Below, piece after piece: positions 1 to 9,141 of a stretch of 64,000 bases of DNA. Made by a program: the position numbers and the translations under genes. This stretch comes from Mesorhizobium sp. SCN 65-20. GTDB taxonomy: Bacteria > Pseudomonadota > Alphaproteobacteria > Rhizobiales > Rhizobiaceae. Within the stretch, counting starts at the first letter, position 1; each line of letters opens with the position of its first letter. The notes under the pieces were generated by a model. The model searched no databases and was not told where the DNA came from. It saw nothing but the letters and a program-made list of their open reading frames with translations. The DNA is taken from assembly GCA_001724355.1 (NCBI GenBank), contig MEEF01000007.1, positions 1-64,000 on the forward strand, written 5' to 3'.

Positions 1-1
1 A

Positions 2-37
2 TTCGAAGGCGTGGCGCTCGTCTCCGCGCCGCGCTGA
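2..37 (+). CDS. C-terminal end of a beta-ketoacyl-ACP synthase (partial)
   Basis: Only the last 11 codons are in the window, reading FEGVALVSAPR and then TGA. The next gene is a second beta-ketoacyl synthase 18 bases on, followed by an alcohol dehydrogenase and LpxXL. In rhizobia this order places two KAS genes in tandem (fabF2XL, fabF1XL). The identity is therefore inferred from context; the fragment itself carries no diagnostic motif. Confidence 0.5.
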   Translation, partial: FEGVALVSAPR

Positions 38-55
38 AGGGTGTCAGGACAGAAC

Positions 56-1330
56 ATGGCCAATCTGAAGGATCATCTCGGCAGACCCGTCGTCGCCGTC
101 ACCGGCATCGGCGTCGTCACTTCGCTCGGCGTCGGCAAGGCCGACAACTGGGAGGCACTGACCTCCGGCAAATCGGGCATCCATCCGATCACGCGCTTTC
201 CGGTCGATCATCTCAACACCCGCATCTCGGGAATGGTCGACTTCCTGGAATCGAGCAGCAAGGGAGCCAGCGCGCTCACCTATGAGCTCGCCGAGACTTC
301 GGCGCTCGAGGCCGTCAGCGAAGCCGGCTTCGAGATCGGCGACTTCGACGGACCGTTGTTCCTTGCGTCCCCGCCGGTCGAGCTCGACTGGGCTGATCGA
401 TTTGCGCTCTATGCCGCCGACAAGGAAGAGGGTTCGGCCTCCGAGCGGCTGCTGCGGGTCGCCCGCAACCTCAATTCGCTCGACATGTTCGACAGCTCGC
501 AGTTCGGCTCGATCGCCGACCGCCTCGCCGATCGCTTCGGCACGCGCGGCCTGCCGATCACCACGTCGACGGCCTGTGCATCGGGTGCCACCGCGATCCA
601 GCTCGGCGTCGAGGCAATCCGTCGCGGCGAATGCGATCGCGCGCTGTCGATCGGCGCCGATGGCTCGGCGACCGCCGAGGCGCTAATCCGCTTCTCGCTG
701 CTTTCGGCGCTGTCGACCAACAACGACGTGCCGGAAAAGGCATCCAAACCCTTCTCCAAGGACCGCGACGGCTTCGTGCTGGCGGAGGGCTCGGCAGCGC
801 TCGTGCTCGAGTCGCTCGAAAGCGCGCTTGCCCGTGGCGCCGAAGTGCTCGGCATCCTCAGGGGCTGCGGCGAAAAGGCCGACGACTTCCACCGCACCCG
901 CTCCAAGCCCGACGGCTCGCCGGCCATCGGCGCCGTCAAGGCGGCCCTTGCGGACGCTGGCCTGAGCGAAGACGAGATCGACTACGTCAACGCCCATGGC
1001 ACCTCGACGCCCGAGAACGACAAGATGGAGCATCTGTCGTTGTCGACCGTCTTCGGCCAGCGCATCCGCAAGATCCCGGTGTCATCGAACAAGTCGATGA
1101 TCGGCCACACGCTATCGGCAGCAGGGGCCATTGAGGCCGCCTTCTCGCTGATGACGATGCGCGAGGGCGTCATTCCGCCGACCATCAACTACGACAATCC
1201 CGATCTATCGATCGAGCTCGACGTGGTGCCCAATGTGAAGCGGAAGGCCGAGGTTCGCACCGTGCTTTCCAACTCCTTCGGCTTCGGCGGCCAGAACACC
1301 TGCCTTGTCATGGCGCGGGAACCGGTCTAA
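56..1330 (+). CDS. fabF1XL: Beta-ketoacyl-ACP synthase of the very-long-chain fatty acid (lipid A) locus
   Basis: This is a condensing enzyme of the FabF/FabB type. The Cys-His-His triad is visible: Cys in TACASGA near residue 174, His in NAHGTST, and His in SNKSMIGH. The 424-residue length fits the family. The order KAS, KAS, MDR dehydrogenase, LpxXL matches the rhizobial acpXL-lpxXL locus that makes the 27-hydroxyoctacosanoate chain of lipid A, so elongation on AcpXL is the likely role. ATG at 56 follows AGGAC with a normal gap; an in-frame GTG at 41 sits directly against its purine run and is less likely. It probably belongs to one operon with its neighbours. Confidence 0.85.
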   Translation: MANLKDHLGRPVVAVTGIGVVTSLGVGKADNWEALTSGKSGIHPITRFPVDHLNTRISGMVDFLESSSKGASALTYELAETSALEAVSEAGFEIGDFDGPLFLASPPVELDWADRFALYAADKEEGSASERLLRVARNLNSLDMFDSSQFGSIADRLADRFGTRGLPITTSTACASGATAIQLGVEAIRRGECDRALSIGADGSATAEALIRFSLLSALSTNNDVPEKASKPFSKDRDGFVLAEGSAALVLESLESALARGAEVLGILRGCGEKADDFHRTRSKPDGSPAIGAVKAALADAGLSEDEIDYVNAHGTSTPENDKMEHLSLSTVFGQRIRKIPVSSNKSMIGHTLSAAGAIEAAFSLMTMREGVIPPTINYDNPDLSIELDVVPNVKRKAEVRTVLSNSFGFGGQNTCLVMAREPV

Positions 1331-1421
1331 GCGACCGCCTACACGAATTTAGGCCCTGCGGCGCTGCTGGCGCATCGAAATGCGATGTGCTGGCGCCGCA
1401 GCGACAAGGATTAGCGACACC

Positions 1422-2450
1422 ATGCGCGCATTGCAGCTCGTTGAGGACCGCCGGCTCGAGCAGGTCGACATCGCCCCGCCGCCGCCTCCCGGCCTCGGCG
1501 AAGTCACACTCCGCATCAAGGCGGTTGCCCTGAACCACATCGACGTCTGGGGCTGGCGTGGCATGGCCTTCGCCAAGCGCAAGCTGCCGCTGGTGATCGG
1601 CGCGGAAGCCTCGGGCGAGGTCGACCAGGTCGGCCCCGGCGTCACCGGTCTTGCGCCCGGCCAGCTCGTGTCGATCTACGGCGCCCGCACCTGTGGCCTC
1701 TGCCGCCCCTGCCGCGAAGGCCGCGACAATCTCTGCGAGCACGTCTCGGGCGTGCACGGCTTCCATCTCGACGGCTTCGCGCAGGAGAAGATCAACCTGC
1801 CGGCGCGCCTGTTGGTCCCCGCACCTCCCGGCGTCGACGCCGTGGGTGCTGCCGTGGCACCTGTCACCTTCGGCACAGTCGAGCATATGCTGTTCGACAA
1901 CGCCAGGCTCGAGCCGGGCGAGACGATCCTCGTCCATGCCGGCGGCTCGGGCATCGGCACGGCGGCGATCCAGCTCGCCAAGAAGATGGGCTGCACCGTC
2001 ATCACCACCGTCGGCTCCAACGACAAGATCGAGAAGGCCAAGACACTCGGCGCCGACCATGTCATCAACTACCGCGAGGACCGCTTCGAGGGCGTCGTGC
2101 GCAAGCTGACCAAGAAGAAGGGCGTCGACGTCGTCTTCGAACATGTCGGCAAGGACACCTGGGCCGGCTCGATGTTCAGCCTCAGGCGCGGCGGCCGCCT
2201 CGTCACCTGCGGTTCGACCTCGGGCGTCTCGACCGACATGAACCTGATGATGCTGTTCCAGCAGCAGCTGAAGATCCTCGGGTCCTTCGGCTGCCGCATG
2301 GAGAACATGGCGGACGCCATGCAGAAGATGGCTGCGGGACTGGTCAAGCCGGTCATCGACACCGAGGTCGATTTCGGCACGATAGACACGGCACTGAAGC
2401 GCATGGAAGGCCGCGACGTCTTCGGCAAGATCATCCTGCGCGTCGACTGA
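1422..2450 (+). CDS. adh2XL: Zinc-type alcohol dehydrogenase/quinone oxidoreductase-like MDR protein of the lpxXL locus
   Basis: This is a medium-chain dehydrogenase/reductase of about 342 residues. A four-Cys structural zinc lobe is visible (CGLC..C....NLC), and the dinucleotide-binding loop reads HAGGSGIGTAAIQLA. The usual catalytic-zinc cysteine near the N-terminus is absent (NHIDVWGWRG), so it may act as a reductase in the quinone oxidoreductase/enoyl reductase sense rather than as a classical alcohol dehydrogenase. It lies between the lipid A KAS and lpxXL, as adh2XL does in rhizobia. The ATG at 1422 follows an AAGGA. The role in very-long-chain acyl synthesis is inferred from synteny. 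Confidence 0.8.
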   Translation: MRALQLVEDRRLEQVDIAPPPPPGLGEVTLRIKAVALNHIDVWGWRGMAFAKRKLPLVIGAEASGEVDQVGPGVTGLAPGQLVSIYGARTCGLCRPCREGRDNLCEHVSGVHGFHLDGFAQEKINLPARLLVPAPPGVDAVGAAVAPVTFGTVEHMLFDNARLEPGETILVHAGGSGIGTAAIQLAKKMGCTVITTVGSNDKIEKAKTLGADHVINYREDRFEGVVRKLTKKKGVDVVFEHVGKDTWAGSMFSLRRGGRLVTCGSTSGVSTDMNLMMLFQQQLKILGSFGCRMENMADAMQKMAAGLVKPVIDTEVDFGTIDTALKRMEGRDVFGKIILRVD

Positions 2451-2463
2451 GGACCTGTCCGAA

Positions 2464-3462
2464 TTGCCCCGCAAGAAGGCAAGCAAGATACCCAATCCGA
2501 CGATGATGCGGATCATGGGTCGCCTGCGCCAGCTCAACTACTGGCTGATCGCCCAGGTTGCCCTGGTCGCGCTGAAGCTGCTGCGGCTGCTGCCGGTCGA
2601 CAAGGCGCTGAACTTCGCCGACCGCGCCGCGCGCACCGTCGGCCCCTGGTTCGGCCGCCACCGCGTCGCCGTCGACAATATTCGCCGCGCCTATCCTGAA
2701 AAGACCGACGCCGAGGTCGAGGCAATCGCCCTGGACATGTGGGGCAACATGGGGCGCCTCGGCGCGGAATATATCTTCCTCGACCAGATCTTCGACTACG
2801 TCCCACATGCCGACACGCCCGGCCGCATCGAGGTCTCCGGCATCGACCACTTCATTGAGATCGCCTCCGAAGAGAAGCCGCATATCCTCTTTACCGGCCA
2901 TCTCGGCAATTTCGAGCTTCTGCCGATCGCGGCGGCGACCTTCGGCATGAAGATGACGGCGCTGTTCCGCCCGCCGAACAACCCCTATCTCGCCGAGTAC
3001 ATCTTCTCGACCCGCGCTTCCAACATGGGCGACCTGCTCGCCTCGCAGCGCGGCGCCTCGTTCGCGCTCGCCGGCATTCTCGACCGTGGCGGCAATGTTG
3101 GCGTGCTGGTCGACCAGAAGTTCAGCCGGGGCCTCCGTACCACCTTCTTCGGTCGCGAATGCGAGACGAACCCGGTGCTCGCCATGCTAGCGCGCCATTA
3201 CGAGTGCGACGTCTATCCGGCGCACTGCGTACGCCTGCCGGGAAACCGCTACCGCCTGACGGTCGAGGACAAGCTCACACTGCCCCGCAACGAGAACGGC
3301 TCGGTCGACGTGCAGGCTCTGACCCAGATGCTCAACGACACTGTCGAGCGCTGGATCCGTGAAGATCCCGGCCAGTGGATGTGGTTCCACAAGCGCTGGA
3401 CCCTGTCCGGCGGACGCCGCCGCAAGGTCAACAAGGCGGGCAAGCTCGCCGCGGACTCCTGA
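2464..3462 (+). CDS. lpxXL: Very-long-chain acyltransferase of lipid A (LpxXL, LpxL/HtrB family)
   Basis: This is a lysophospholipid/lauroyl acyltransferase-family protein. The active-site motif is H146-LGNF-E151 (HX4E), preceded by an N-terminal hydrophobic segment (about residues 26-45) that would anchor it to the inner membrane. In rhizobia LpxXL transfers the 28-carbon hydroxy acyl chain from AcpXL to lipid A, and the neighbours support that. A TTG start at 2464 is preferred because GAGGA lies about 9 bases upstream. The ATGs at 2503 and 2506 have no ribosome site but would still leave the whole domain. Gap to the dehydrogenase stop is 13 bases. Confidence 0.85.
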   Translation: MPRKKASKIPNPTMMRIMGRLRQLNYWLIAQVALVALKLLRLLPVDKALNFADRAARTVGPWFGRHRVAVDNIRRAYPEKTDAEVEAIALDMWGNMGRLGAEYIFLDQIFDYVPHADTPGRIEVSGIDHFIEIASEEKPHILFTGHLGNFELLPIAAATFGMKMTALFRPPNNPYLAEYIFSTRASNMGDLLASQRGASFALAGILDRGGNVGVLVDQKFSRGLRTTFFGRECETNPVLAMLARHYECDVYPAHCVRLPGNRYRLTVEDKLTLPRNENGSVDVQALTQMLNDTVERWIREDPGQWMWFHKRWTLSGGRRRKVNKAGKLAADS

Positions 3463-3464
3463 AG

Positions 3465-3566
3465 ATTACAGCGCCGCGCGTCCTTCTGGACGCGCAAAGG
3501 ACGCTGTAACACTTTGAATTTTTGCATGATCCTTTCCGAAATTCGATTCCGAACTTCGGGGTCATG
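3465..3566. repeat. Intergenic palindromic repeat (rhizobial type)
   Basis: Two hairpins lie side by side. The first nests GCGCGTCC/GGACGCGC (loop TTCT) inside TTACAGCG/CGCTGTAA. The second spans about 3524-3566 with GCATGA/TCATGC ends. The arrangement recalls repeats common between genes in Mesorhizobium-like genomes (from memory). It separates lpxXL from the convergent oxidoreductase operon and may also act as a terminator. Confidence 0.6.
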
Positions 3567-3568
3567 CA

Positions 3569-4489
3569 CTACCCGCCGTAGTAGTTCATCACGGCATGGC
3601 GGGCCTCGGCGAAGAACAGCCAGCGCTCCGTGACCAGTCCGACCGCATAGAACAGAACCGCCAGAACCGCGGCGATGATCGCCAGCCCGCCGTTGCCTGC
3701 AAGCAACGCGGCGAGCAGCAGCAGAACAGGCAGCGCACCGCCGACGAGGACGGCCAGCTTCGACAGCTTCACCGCATGCTTGCGGGCGACCTTGAAGCCC
3801 ATTTCGCGGGTCAGGTAGTTCTCGTTGACATGCGGCCGCTCGAACAGCCGGACGCGGCCGATATGTCCGAGGCCGGTCGCGGTCTCTGGCGTTGAGATCG
3901 GCGCCAGAGTGCGAAGCCGGGTCCACCACGCCTGTTTGGCCACCCAGGCGCCCACCACGGCCAAAAGAGCCGGCACACTGAGCAGCGAGCCGGGGCCGCC
4001 GGAAGCGAATGCCACGACGGTCGCGAGCAGCAATCCCCCTGCCGTGGCGAACAGCAGGTAGCACAGCGGCGTAAGCGGCGTGTTCCATGCCTGGATGGAG
4101 CGCAGCGACGCATAGATCATGGCAGTGCAGTAGACCGTTGCGGCGCACATGGCCGTGCTGATCCAGCCGGCCAGCGGCACATGGCGCCCCTCGATCACCG
4201 ACATCCAGGCCGAAATCGTCAGCGGCACGAAGGTCGCGAGCGCCATCACCCCTTCCCGCGACAACCAGCTCGACCGCCATTGCGAAAGCGCCCGCCAGGC
4301 TCGCTGCGGATTGCCGAGGTGCCGCGTCGAGGCGAGCAATCCCCCGGCGATCAGCATCAGCGCAAGTACATGCGCCGCCCGGACGGCGACGGCGGATGGG
4401 TCGAGCAAACCCAGCCCGAGCACGGCCGCCAGCCCGTAGCCGAGGCCGGACATCGTGGTGAAGATGATGACGGAAGGAGCAGGATGCAT
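3569..4489 (-). CDS. soeC: DmsC/NrfD-type membrane anchor subunit of the molybdoenzyme complex
   Basis: This is a 306-residue hydrophobic protein with about eight predicted membrane helices. It resembles DmsC-family anchors, which pass electrons between the Fe-S subunit and the quinone pool. It is the last gene of a three-gene minus-strand operon, starting 2 bases after the Fe-S subunit stop. The context (catalytic, Fe-S, anchor; no Tat signal on the catalytic subunit) resembles cytoplasm-facing sulfite:quinone oxidoreductases (SoeABC), though DMSO-reductase-like activity on another substrate is not excluded. Confidence 0.75.
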   Translation of the reverse strand: MHPAPSVIIFTTMSGLGYGLAAVLGLGLLDPSAVAVRAAHVLALMLIAGGLLASTRHLGNPQRAWRALSQWRSSWLSREGVMALATFVPLTISAWMSVIEGRHVPLAGWISTAMCAATVYCTAMIYASLRSIQAWNTPLTPLCYLLFATAGGLLLATVVAFASGGPGSLLSVPALLAVVGAWVAKQAWWTRLRTLAPISTPETATGLGHIGRVRLFERPHVNENYLTREMGFKVARKHAVKLSKLAVLVGGALPVLLLLAALLAGNGGLAIIAAVLAVLFYAVGLVTERWLFFAEARHAVMNYYGG

Positions 4490-4491
4490 TC

Positions 4492-5259
4492 TCAGATTCG
4501 GTCCAGCATGCCGTCGAGCCAGGCGAAGAAGCCCTTGGCACCGTCGGTGTTTTCAGCCAGCACAGCCGGCCCCGCGCTCGCGGCGAGCGGCTTGCGGGGG
4601 CGCGGCGGCAGATATTTATTGGTCGGGCGCGTGCCCTGCTCGGGCATGAGGTCGAAGCCACCGCGTTCGGCAACCATGCGCGACACCTCGGAAGTCGGAT
4701 CGCCGAGGTCGCCGTAGTGCCGGGCATTGGCCGGGCACGTGCGCACGCAGGACGGCACGCGGTCGATTTCCCGCAGCGTCTCGTTGTAGATGCGGTCGAT
4801 GCAGAGCGTGCATTTCTTCATCACGCCGGCGGCCAGATCCATCTCGCGTGCGCCATAGGCGCAGGACCAGGCACAGAGGCCGCAGCCTATGCACTTGTCC
4901 TCGTCAACCAGCACGATGCCGTCCTCGGCCCGCTTGTACGAGGCCCCCGTCGGGCAGACGGTGACGCAGGGCGCGTCCTCGCAGTGCAGGCAGGATTTCG
5001 GGAAATGCACGATGCGGGCCTCCCCCGCCTCGCCGATCACCTGGCCACCCTCCGGCACCACCTCGAAGGTATGGATGCGGTTGAGGAAGGTACCGGAGAC
5101 GTCGGCACCATATGGATGCTGATCCGACAATGCGGCGCCATAGCCGCCGGTGTTCCATTCCTTGCAACTGATGACGCAGGCATGGCAGCCGACGCAGACG
5201 TCGAGGTCGATCACCAGGCCGAGTTTCTTGGGAGTGGGCAGCGATGGCAGGCTGGTCAT
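4492..5259 (-). CDS. soeB: Four-cluster ferredoxin-type subunit of the molybdoenzyme complex
   Basis: This is a 255-residue DmsB/SoeB-like electron-transfer subunit. Four cysteine groups for [4Fe-4S] clusters are visible: CVGCHACVISC near the start, CLHCEDAPCVTVC, CIGCGLCAWSC, and CTLC pairing with CVRTC. It should carry electrons between the molybdenum subunit and the membrane anchor. ATG at 5259 forms an ATGA overlap with the soeA stop and has AGGAG 8 bases upstream. A GTG at 5268 would sit on that ribosome site and is rejected. Translational coupling to soeA is likely. Confidence 0.8.
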   Translation of the reverse strand: MTSLPSLPTPKKLGLVIDLDVCVGCHACVISCKEWNTGGYGAALSDQHPYGADVSGTFLNRIHTFEVVPEGGQVIGEAGEARIVHFPKSCLHCEDAPCVTVCPTGASYKRAEDGIVLVDEDKCIGCGLCAWSCAYGAREMDLAAGVMKKCTLCIDRIYNETLREIDRVPSCVRTCPANARHYGDLGDPTSEVSRMVAERGGFDLMPEQGTRPTNKYLPPRPRKPLAASAGPAVLAENTDGAKGFFAWLDGMLDRI

Positions 5260-8096
5260 TTCGTCCACTCCTGCCCGTAGCGCAATTCATCCGCATGCGG
5301 CCGCGCCGGCGCCACGGCCGCGAAATGCGGTTCGCTGACCTCCCCGGACTCCGCCATCTCGATCCGCACGCGCAGATCATACCACGCGGCCTGGCCGGTG
5401 ATCGGATCGGAGTTCGACCAGCGCAATCCGTCGCCTTTCGGTGGTAGAAGTTCATGTATCAAGTGGTTCATGAGGAAGCCTTTTCGGGCTTCCGGTGCAT
5501 CCCGGTCGAGGGCCCAGGCGCCCTCCCGCTTGCCGATCGCATTCCAGGTCCAGATGGTGCTCGAATTCACCGCCTCCATGCGTGCGATCTCGACCTTGAT
5601 GCGCCCGTGATGCGAGATGACCCAGACCCAGTCGCCGCTCGCCAAGCCGAGTTCGTCGCAGATCGGTCCCGGCACATAGAGCGCGTTCCTGGTGTGGATC
5701 TGCCTGAGCCACGCATTCATCGAGCCCCAGGAATGGTACATCGCCGCCGGCCGCTGGGTGATGGCGTGATAGGGGAATTCGCTTGCACTGACGGCTGCCT
5801 CCTCGAAAGGGCGGTACCAGCAAGGCAGTGGGTCGAAACTCTCAAGGATGCGCGTCCTGTGTGTTTCCGGCGCCAGCGGCTCCCGCAGGCCCTCGGCCGA
5901 GAGGCGGAATTTCTGCAGCGTCTCCTGGTAGAGCTGGAAGGTCACGGGCTGCGGCGTGTCGAAGAACCCCATGCGCACCGCGAAGTCCTGATAGGCCTGG
6001 TTGGCGTGCTTGAAGAACTGGGCCTCGAGCGGAATGTGGGCCGAGAAGAACGAGCCGTTCTCGATGTAGCGCTGAAGCTGTTCCGGGTTGGACGCCCCTC
6101 GCCCCGTACGGTCTCCGCTGCTGCCTCGAAAGCCCGCCAGCGGCCCGATGCCCGGACGCCGCTCATGGCGGACGATGTAGTCGGCATAGTCCTTGTAGAG
6201 CGGCTTGCCGTGGTTGTCGGCAAAGCCCGGCAGTTTGAGGCGCGCGCCGAGGTCGAGCAGGACCGTCTGGAAGCCGCGCACGTCGCGGTCGGGCTCCACC
6301 ACCGGCCAGCGTATGGCATCCTGAACCGCATCGGGCTCGGAGATCGGCCGGTCGAGCATTGAAATGCAGTCGTGCCGCTCGAGATAGGTCGTGTCGGGCA
6401 GGATGAGGTCGGCATAGGCGACCATCTCCGACGAATAGGCATCGGAATAGATGATCTTGGGGATGCGATAGTCGCCGGTCGCCGGGTCCTTGTCCTCCAG
6501 CATCTTGATGACGCCGGCGGTGTTCATCGACGAGTTCCAGGCCATGTTGGCCATGTAGAGGAACATCAAGTCGATGGGGTACGGGTCGCCGGCATGCGCA
6601 TTGGCGATCACCATGTGCATCAGCCCGTGGGCCGAAATCGGGGCGTCCCAGGAAAACGCCTTGTCGATGCGCATCGGCCGTCCTTCCGGATCGACCAGCA
6701 AGTCCTCCGGACCGCGCGGAAAGCCGAGATGCGGTCCCGAAAGCGGCTTGTTGGAGCCGAAGTGCTCGGCCTTGCCATGCGGGGTCGGGTGGGCCGCGGT
6801 CGGCTTCGGATAAGGCGGCTCGAAGCGGAACCCGCCCGGGCAATCGACGGCTCCGATCAGCACCTGCAGCATGTGCAGCGCGCGCGCCGTCTGGAAGCCG
6901 TTGGAATGCGCCGACAGCCCGCGCATGGCATGGAACGACACCGGCCGGCCGAGATAGCTCTGGTGCCGCTGGCCGTTGACGTCGGTCCAGGGCTGGTCGA
7001 TCGAGATCGCCTCGTCGAAGGCCACGCGCCCTATCTCGGCCGCGAGGCCGCGGATCGTCTCCGCCGGCACGCCGGTTTCCCGGGCCACGGCCTCGGGCGC
7101 ATACTCAGGGTCGAGGTACTTTTCCGCCAGGAGTTGGAAAGCGGGTACGGCGGAGCGACCGTCGGGCAACTCGACGCGGCCATAGAGCCCCGCCCGCGCG
7201 CCCGGTGATCCCAGCGGCACGACCTGCTCGGTCACCGTCTCGTGGACCTGGACCTTGCCGTCCTTGTCGCGGAGGAAGAGGCGGTGTTCGCCGGTGCCCG
7301 GCGCGTCGATCACCAGCCATGTCGCGTTCGAATAGCGCACGATGTAGTCGACATCGATCCTGCGCGCCTTGAGCAGTTCATGCACCAGGGACAGGATCAG
7401 GAGGCCGTCGGTGCCCGGGCGGATGCCGATCCAGTTGTCGGCAACCGCCGAGTAGCCCGTCCGCACCGGGTTGACCGACACGAAGCGCGCGCCGCGTTTC
7501 TTGAGCTTGGAAATGCCGATCTTGATCGGATTGGAATCGTGATCCTCGGCGACGCCGAACATGACGAACAGCTTGGTCCGGTCCCAGTCCGGCGCGCCGA
7601 ACTCCCAGAACGCCCCGCCGATGGTCATGATGCCGGCGGCTGCCATGTTGACCGAACAGAACCCGCCATGCGCGGCATAGTTCGGCGTGCCGAACTGCTG
7701 CGCCCAGAATCCGGTCAGCGACTGCGACTGGTCGCGCCCGGTGAAGAAGGCAAGCTTCTTGGGATCAGACTGGCGCACCCCGTCGAGCCATTCGGTCGCC
7801 AGCGACAGCGCCTCGTCCCAGGAAATCTCCTTGAACTCCCCCGAGCCGCGCGGCCCGGTCCTGAGCAGCGGCGCGCGCAGCCGCGCCGGGGCATAGTGCT
7901 GCATGATGCCGGCCGAGCCCTTTGCGCACAGCACCCCGCGATTGACCGGGTGGTCGCGATTGCCCTCGATGTAGCGGACCTTGCCGTCCTTGAGATGGAC
8001 GTCGATCCCGCACCGGCAGGCGCACATGTAGCAGGTTGTCTTGCGGACCTCGTCGGACACAGGTTCCGAAAGGGCCATGCGCGGTTCAGACGTCAT
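5256..8096 (-). CDS. soeA: Molybdopterin oxidoreductase catalytic subunit, SoeA/DmsA type
   Basis: This is a 946-residue member of the DMSO reductase superfamily. The N-terminal [4Fe-4S] motif is C22-x2-C25-x3-C29-x27-C57. A cysteine at about position 147 (GGFCSVN) is placed where the molybdenum ligand usually lies. There is no twin-arginine signal, so the enzyme should be cytoplasmic, which fits SoeABC-type sulfite dehydrogenases better than periplasmic DMSO reductases. The substrate is an inference: sulfite is most likely, with polysulfide, DMSO or other S/N-oxides possible. It is first in the operon; the 326-base upstream gap should hold its promoter. Confidence 0.75.
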   Translation of the reverse strand: MTSEPRMALSEPVSDEVRKTTCYMCACRCGIDVHLKDGKVRYIEGNRDHPVNRGVLCAKGSAGIMQHYAPARLRAPLLRTGPRGSGEFKEISWDEALSLATEWLDGVRQSDPKKLAFFTGRDQSQSLTGFWAQQFGTPNYAAHGGFCSVNMAAAGIMTIGGAFWEFGAPDWDRTKLFVMFGVAEDHDSNPIKIGISKLKKRGARFVSVNPVRTGYSAVADNWIGIRPGTDGLLILSLVHELLKARRIDVDYIVRYSNATWLVIDAPGTGEHRLFLRDKDGKVQVHETVTEQVVPLGSPGARAGLYGRVELPDGRSAVPAFQLLAEKYLDPEYAPEAVARETGVPAETIRGLAAEIGRVAFDEAISIDQPWTDVNGQRHQSYLGRPVSFHAMRGLSAHSNGFQTARALHMLQVLIGAVDCPGGFRFEPPYPKPTAAHPTPHGKAEHFGSNKPLSGPHLGFPRGPEDLLVDPEGRPMRIDKAFSWDAPISAHGLMHMVIANAHAGDPYPIDLMFLYMANMAWNSSMNTAGVIKMLEDKDPATGDYRIPKIIYSDAYSSEMVAYADLILPDTTYLERHDCISMLDRPISEPDAVQDAIRWPVVEPDRDVRGFQTVLLDLGARLKLPGFADNHGKPLYKDYADYIVRHERRPGIGPLAGFRGSSGDRTGRGASNPEQLQRYIENGSFFSAHIPLEAQFFKHANQAYQDFAVRMGFFDTPQPVTFQLYQETLQKFRLSAEGLREPLAPETHRTRILESFDPLPCWYRPFEEAAVSASEFPYHAITQRPAAMYHSWGSMNAWLRQIHTRNALYVPGPICDELGLASGDWVWVISHHGRIKVEIARMEAVNSSTIWTWNAIGKREGAWALDRDAPEARKGFLMNHLIHELLPPKGDGLRWSNSDPITGQAAWYDLRVRIEMAESGEVSEPHFAAVAPARPHADELRYGQEWTK

Positions 8097-8230
8097 CAGC
8101 GACCTCCCTGACGACGAGTCCTACTCCAGGCGCCCGGCGAAAGGAAATGCGCCAGAACGGCAGTCTACGGCAAAATTCGTCTACGTTCGGAAGGGAACTT
8201 AGGTCGGGCGGCTAATGTATCGCCGAAAAT

Positions 8231-8266
8231 GGAAAGACCGGAACGGTTGCCCGTTCCGGTCTTTCC
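8231..8266 (-). terminator. Strong hairpin between the L,D-transpeptidase gene and soeA
   Basis: A perfect 16-bp stem (GGAAAGACCGGAACGG with its complement) encloses a TTGC loop. It lies downstream of the minus-strand L,D-transpeptidase stop and upstream of soeA, so it probably ends the transpeptidase transcript. There is no long T run. The rest of 8097-8422 holds no gene that I can support. Confidence 0.6.
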
Positions 8267-8422
8267 CATGCCCGTCACCCCGATCTGAACTTGTGTCAGA
8301 AATCGATTGCACATTAGCAAGATGAGAAACATGCCACCATGGCGAACGGTCCAGATCGCAGCTTGTCCACCGCATTCCGGTCACCATGAGACAAATCTGC
8401 AACAGAAATGGCGGCAATCGGC

Positions 8423-8851
8423 CTATCTGGTGACGACAATCCGCGTATTGCGCCGTCCGACCTGCCTCACCAGCGCATAGAATCGCGCCGCATTGGCGAC
8501 TCGCAGCCTTACGCAGCCATGCGAGGCCGGCCTCCCGAGTTGACGCACGTAGCCGGTGCCATGAATGGCATAGCCGCCGTTGTAGAAGACGGAATAAGGC
8601 ATCGGCGCGTTTTCGTATTTGCTCGAGTACCACATGCGGTTGAGGCGCTTGGGCCGCCAGCTGCCCCGCGGCGTCACATAACCCCTTCGCGCGGTCGACA
8701 CCAGCCAGCGGTGGATCACCTGCCCCTTCATGGTCACCGTCATGGTCTGGGACGAGATGTCTATTCTCGCGACGAGCGCCTCGGCGGCGCCCTGGCTGGG
8801 CAGTAGGGATGCCGCGGTGACGGCGGCAATGAGGAGCACTCTGTGCAGCAT
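8423..8851 (-). CDS. Secreted L,D-transpeptidase (YkuD domain)
   Basis: This is a 142-residue protein with an N-terminal signal peptide (cleavage near residue 23) and a compact YkuD catalytic domain. The motif HGTG (H97) followed by SHGCVRL (H111, C113) marks the Cys-His active site of enzymes that make 3-3 peptidoglycan crosslinks or attach proteins to the wall. It should act in the periplasm. GGAG lies 8 bases before the ATG at 8851. It has no obvious partner genes and is probably monocistronic. Confidence 0.85.
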   Translation of the reverse strand: MLHRVLLIAAVTAASLLPSQGAAEALVARIDISSQTMTVTMKGQVIHRWLVSTARRGYVTPRGSWRPKRLNRMWYSSKYENAPMPYSVFYNGGYAIHGTGYVRQLGRPASHGCVRLRVANAARFYALVRQVGRRNTRIVVTR

Positions 8852-9141
8852 CGCACATTCTCCGGACCGTTCGGTCCACCCGCCTGACATCGATCCAAAC
8901 ACGAGAAGATTTGCGCTTCGTAAAGCCGACCAGGTCGTTGGCCTGGCCGCGCTGTGTGCAAAGACCATTTCGCCGGCGAACCTCTGCCCCTCGACAGTCC
9001 CTATCGACGCGCCCCGCTGGCCCAGTTGACTTGCTTCCCCTAGGGCATAGGCTTCTTCCTGCGGCTGGAACCTTCATGCCACCTGCATCGAGAGGACAAC
9101 GTGCGGCCGTGTGCGGACCGTCGCCGGAGGAGTCTTTGATC

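Noticed and set aside
1308..2537. Long minus-strand open frame opposite the dehydrogenase
   Set aside because: Shadow of a GC-rich gene; no family similarity, low-complexity composition, no ribosome site.
8423..8968. Longer N-terminus for the L,D-transpeptidase
   Set aside because: The ATG at 8851 has a ribosome site and opens a signal peptide; the extension is not signal-like.
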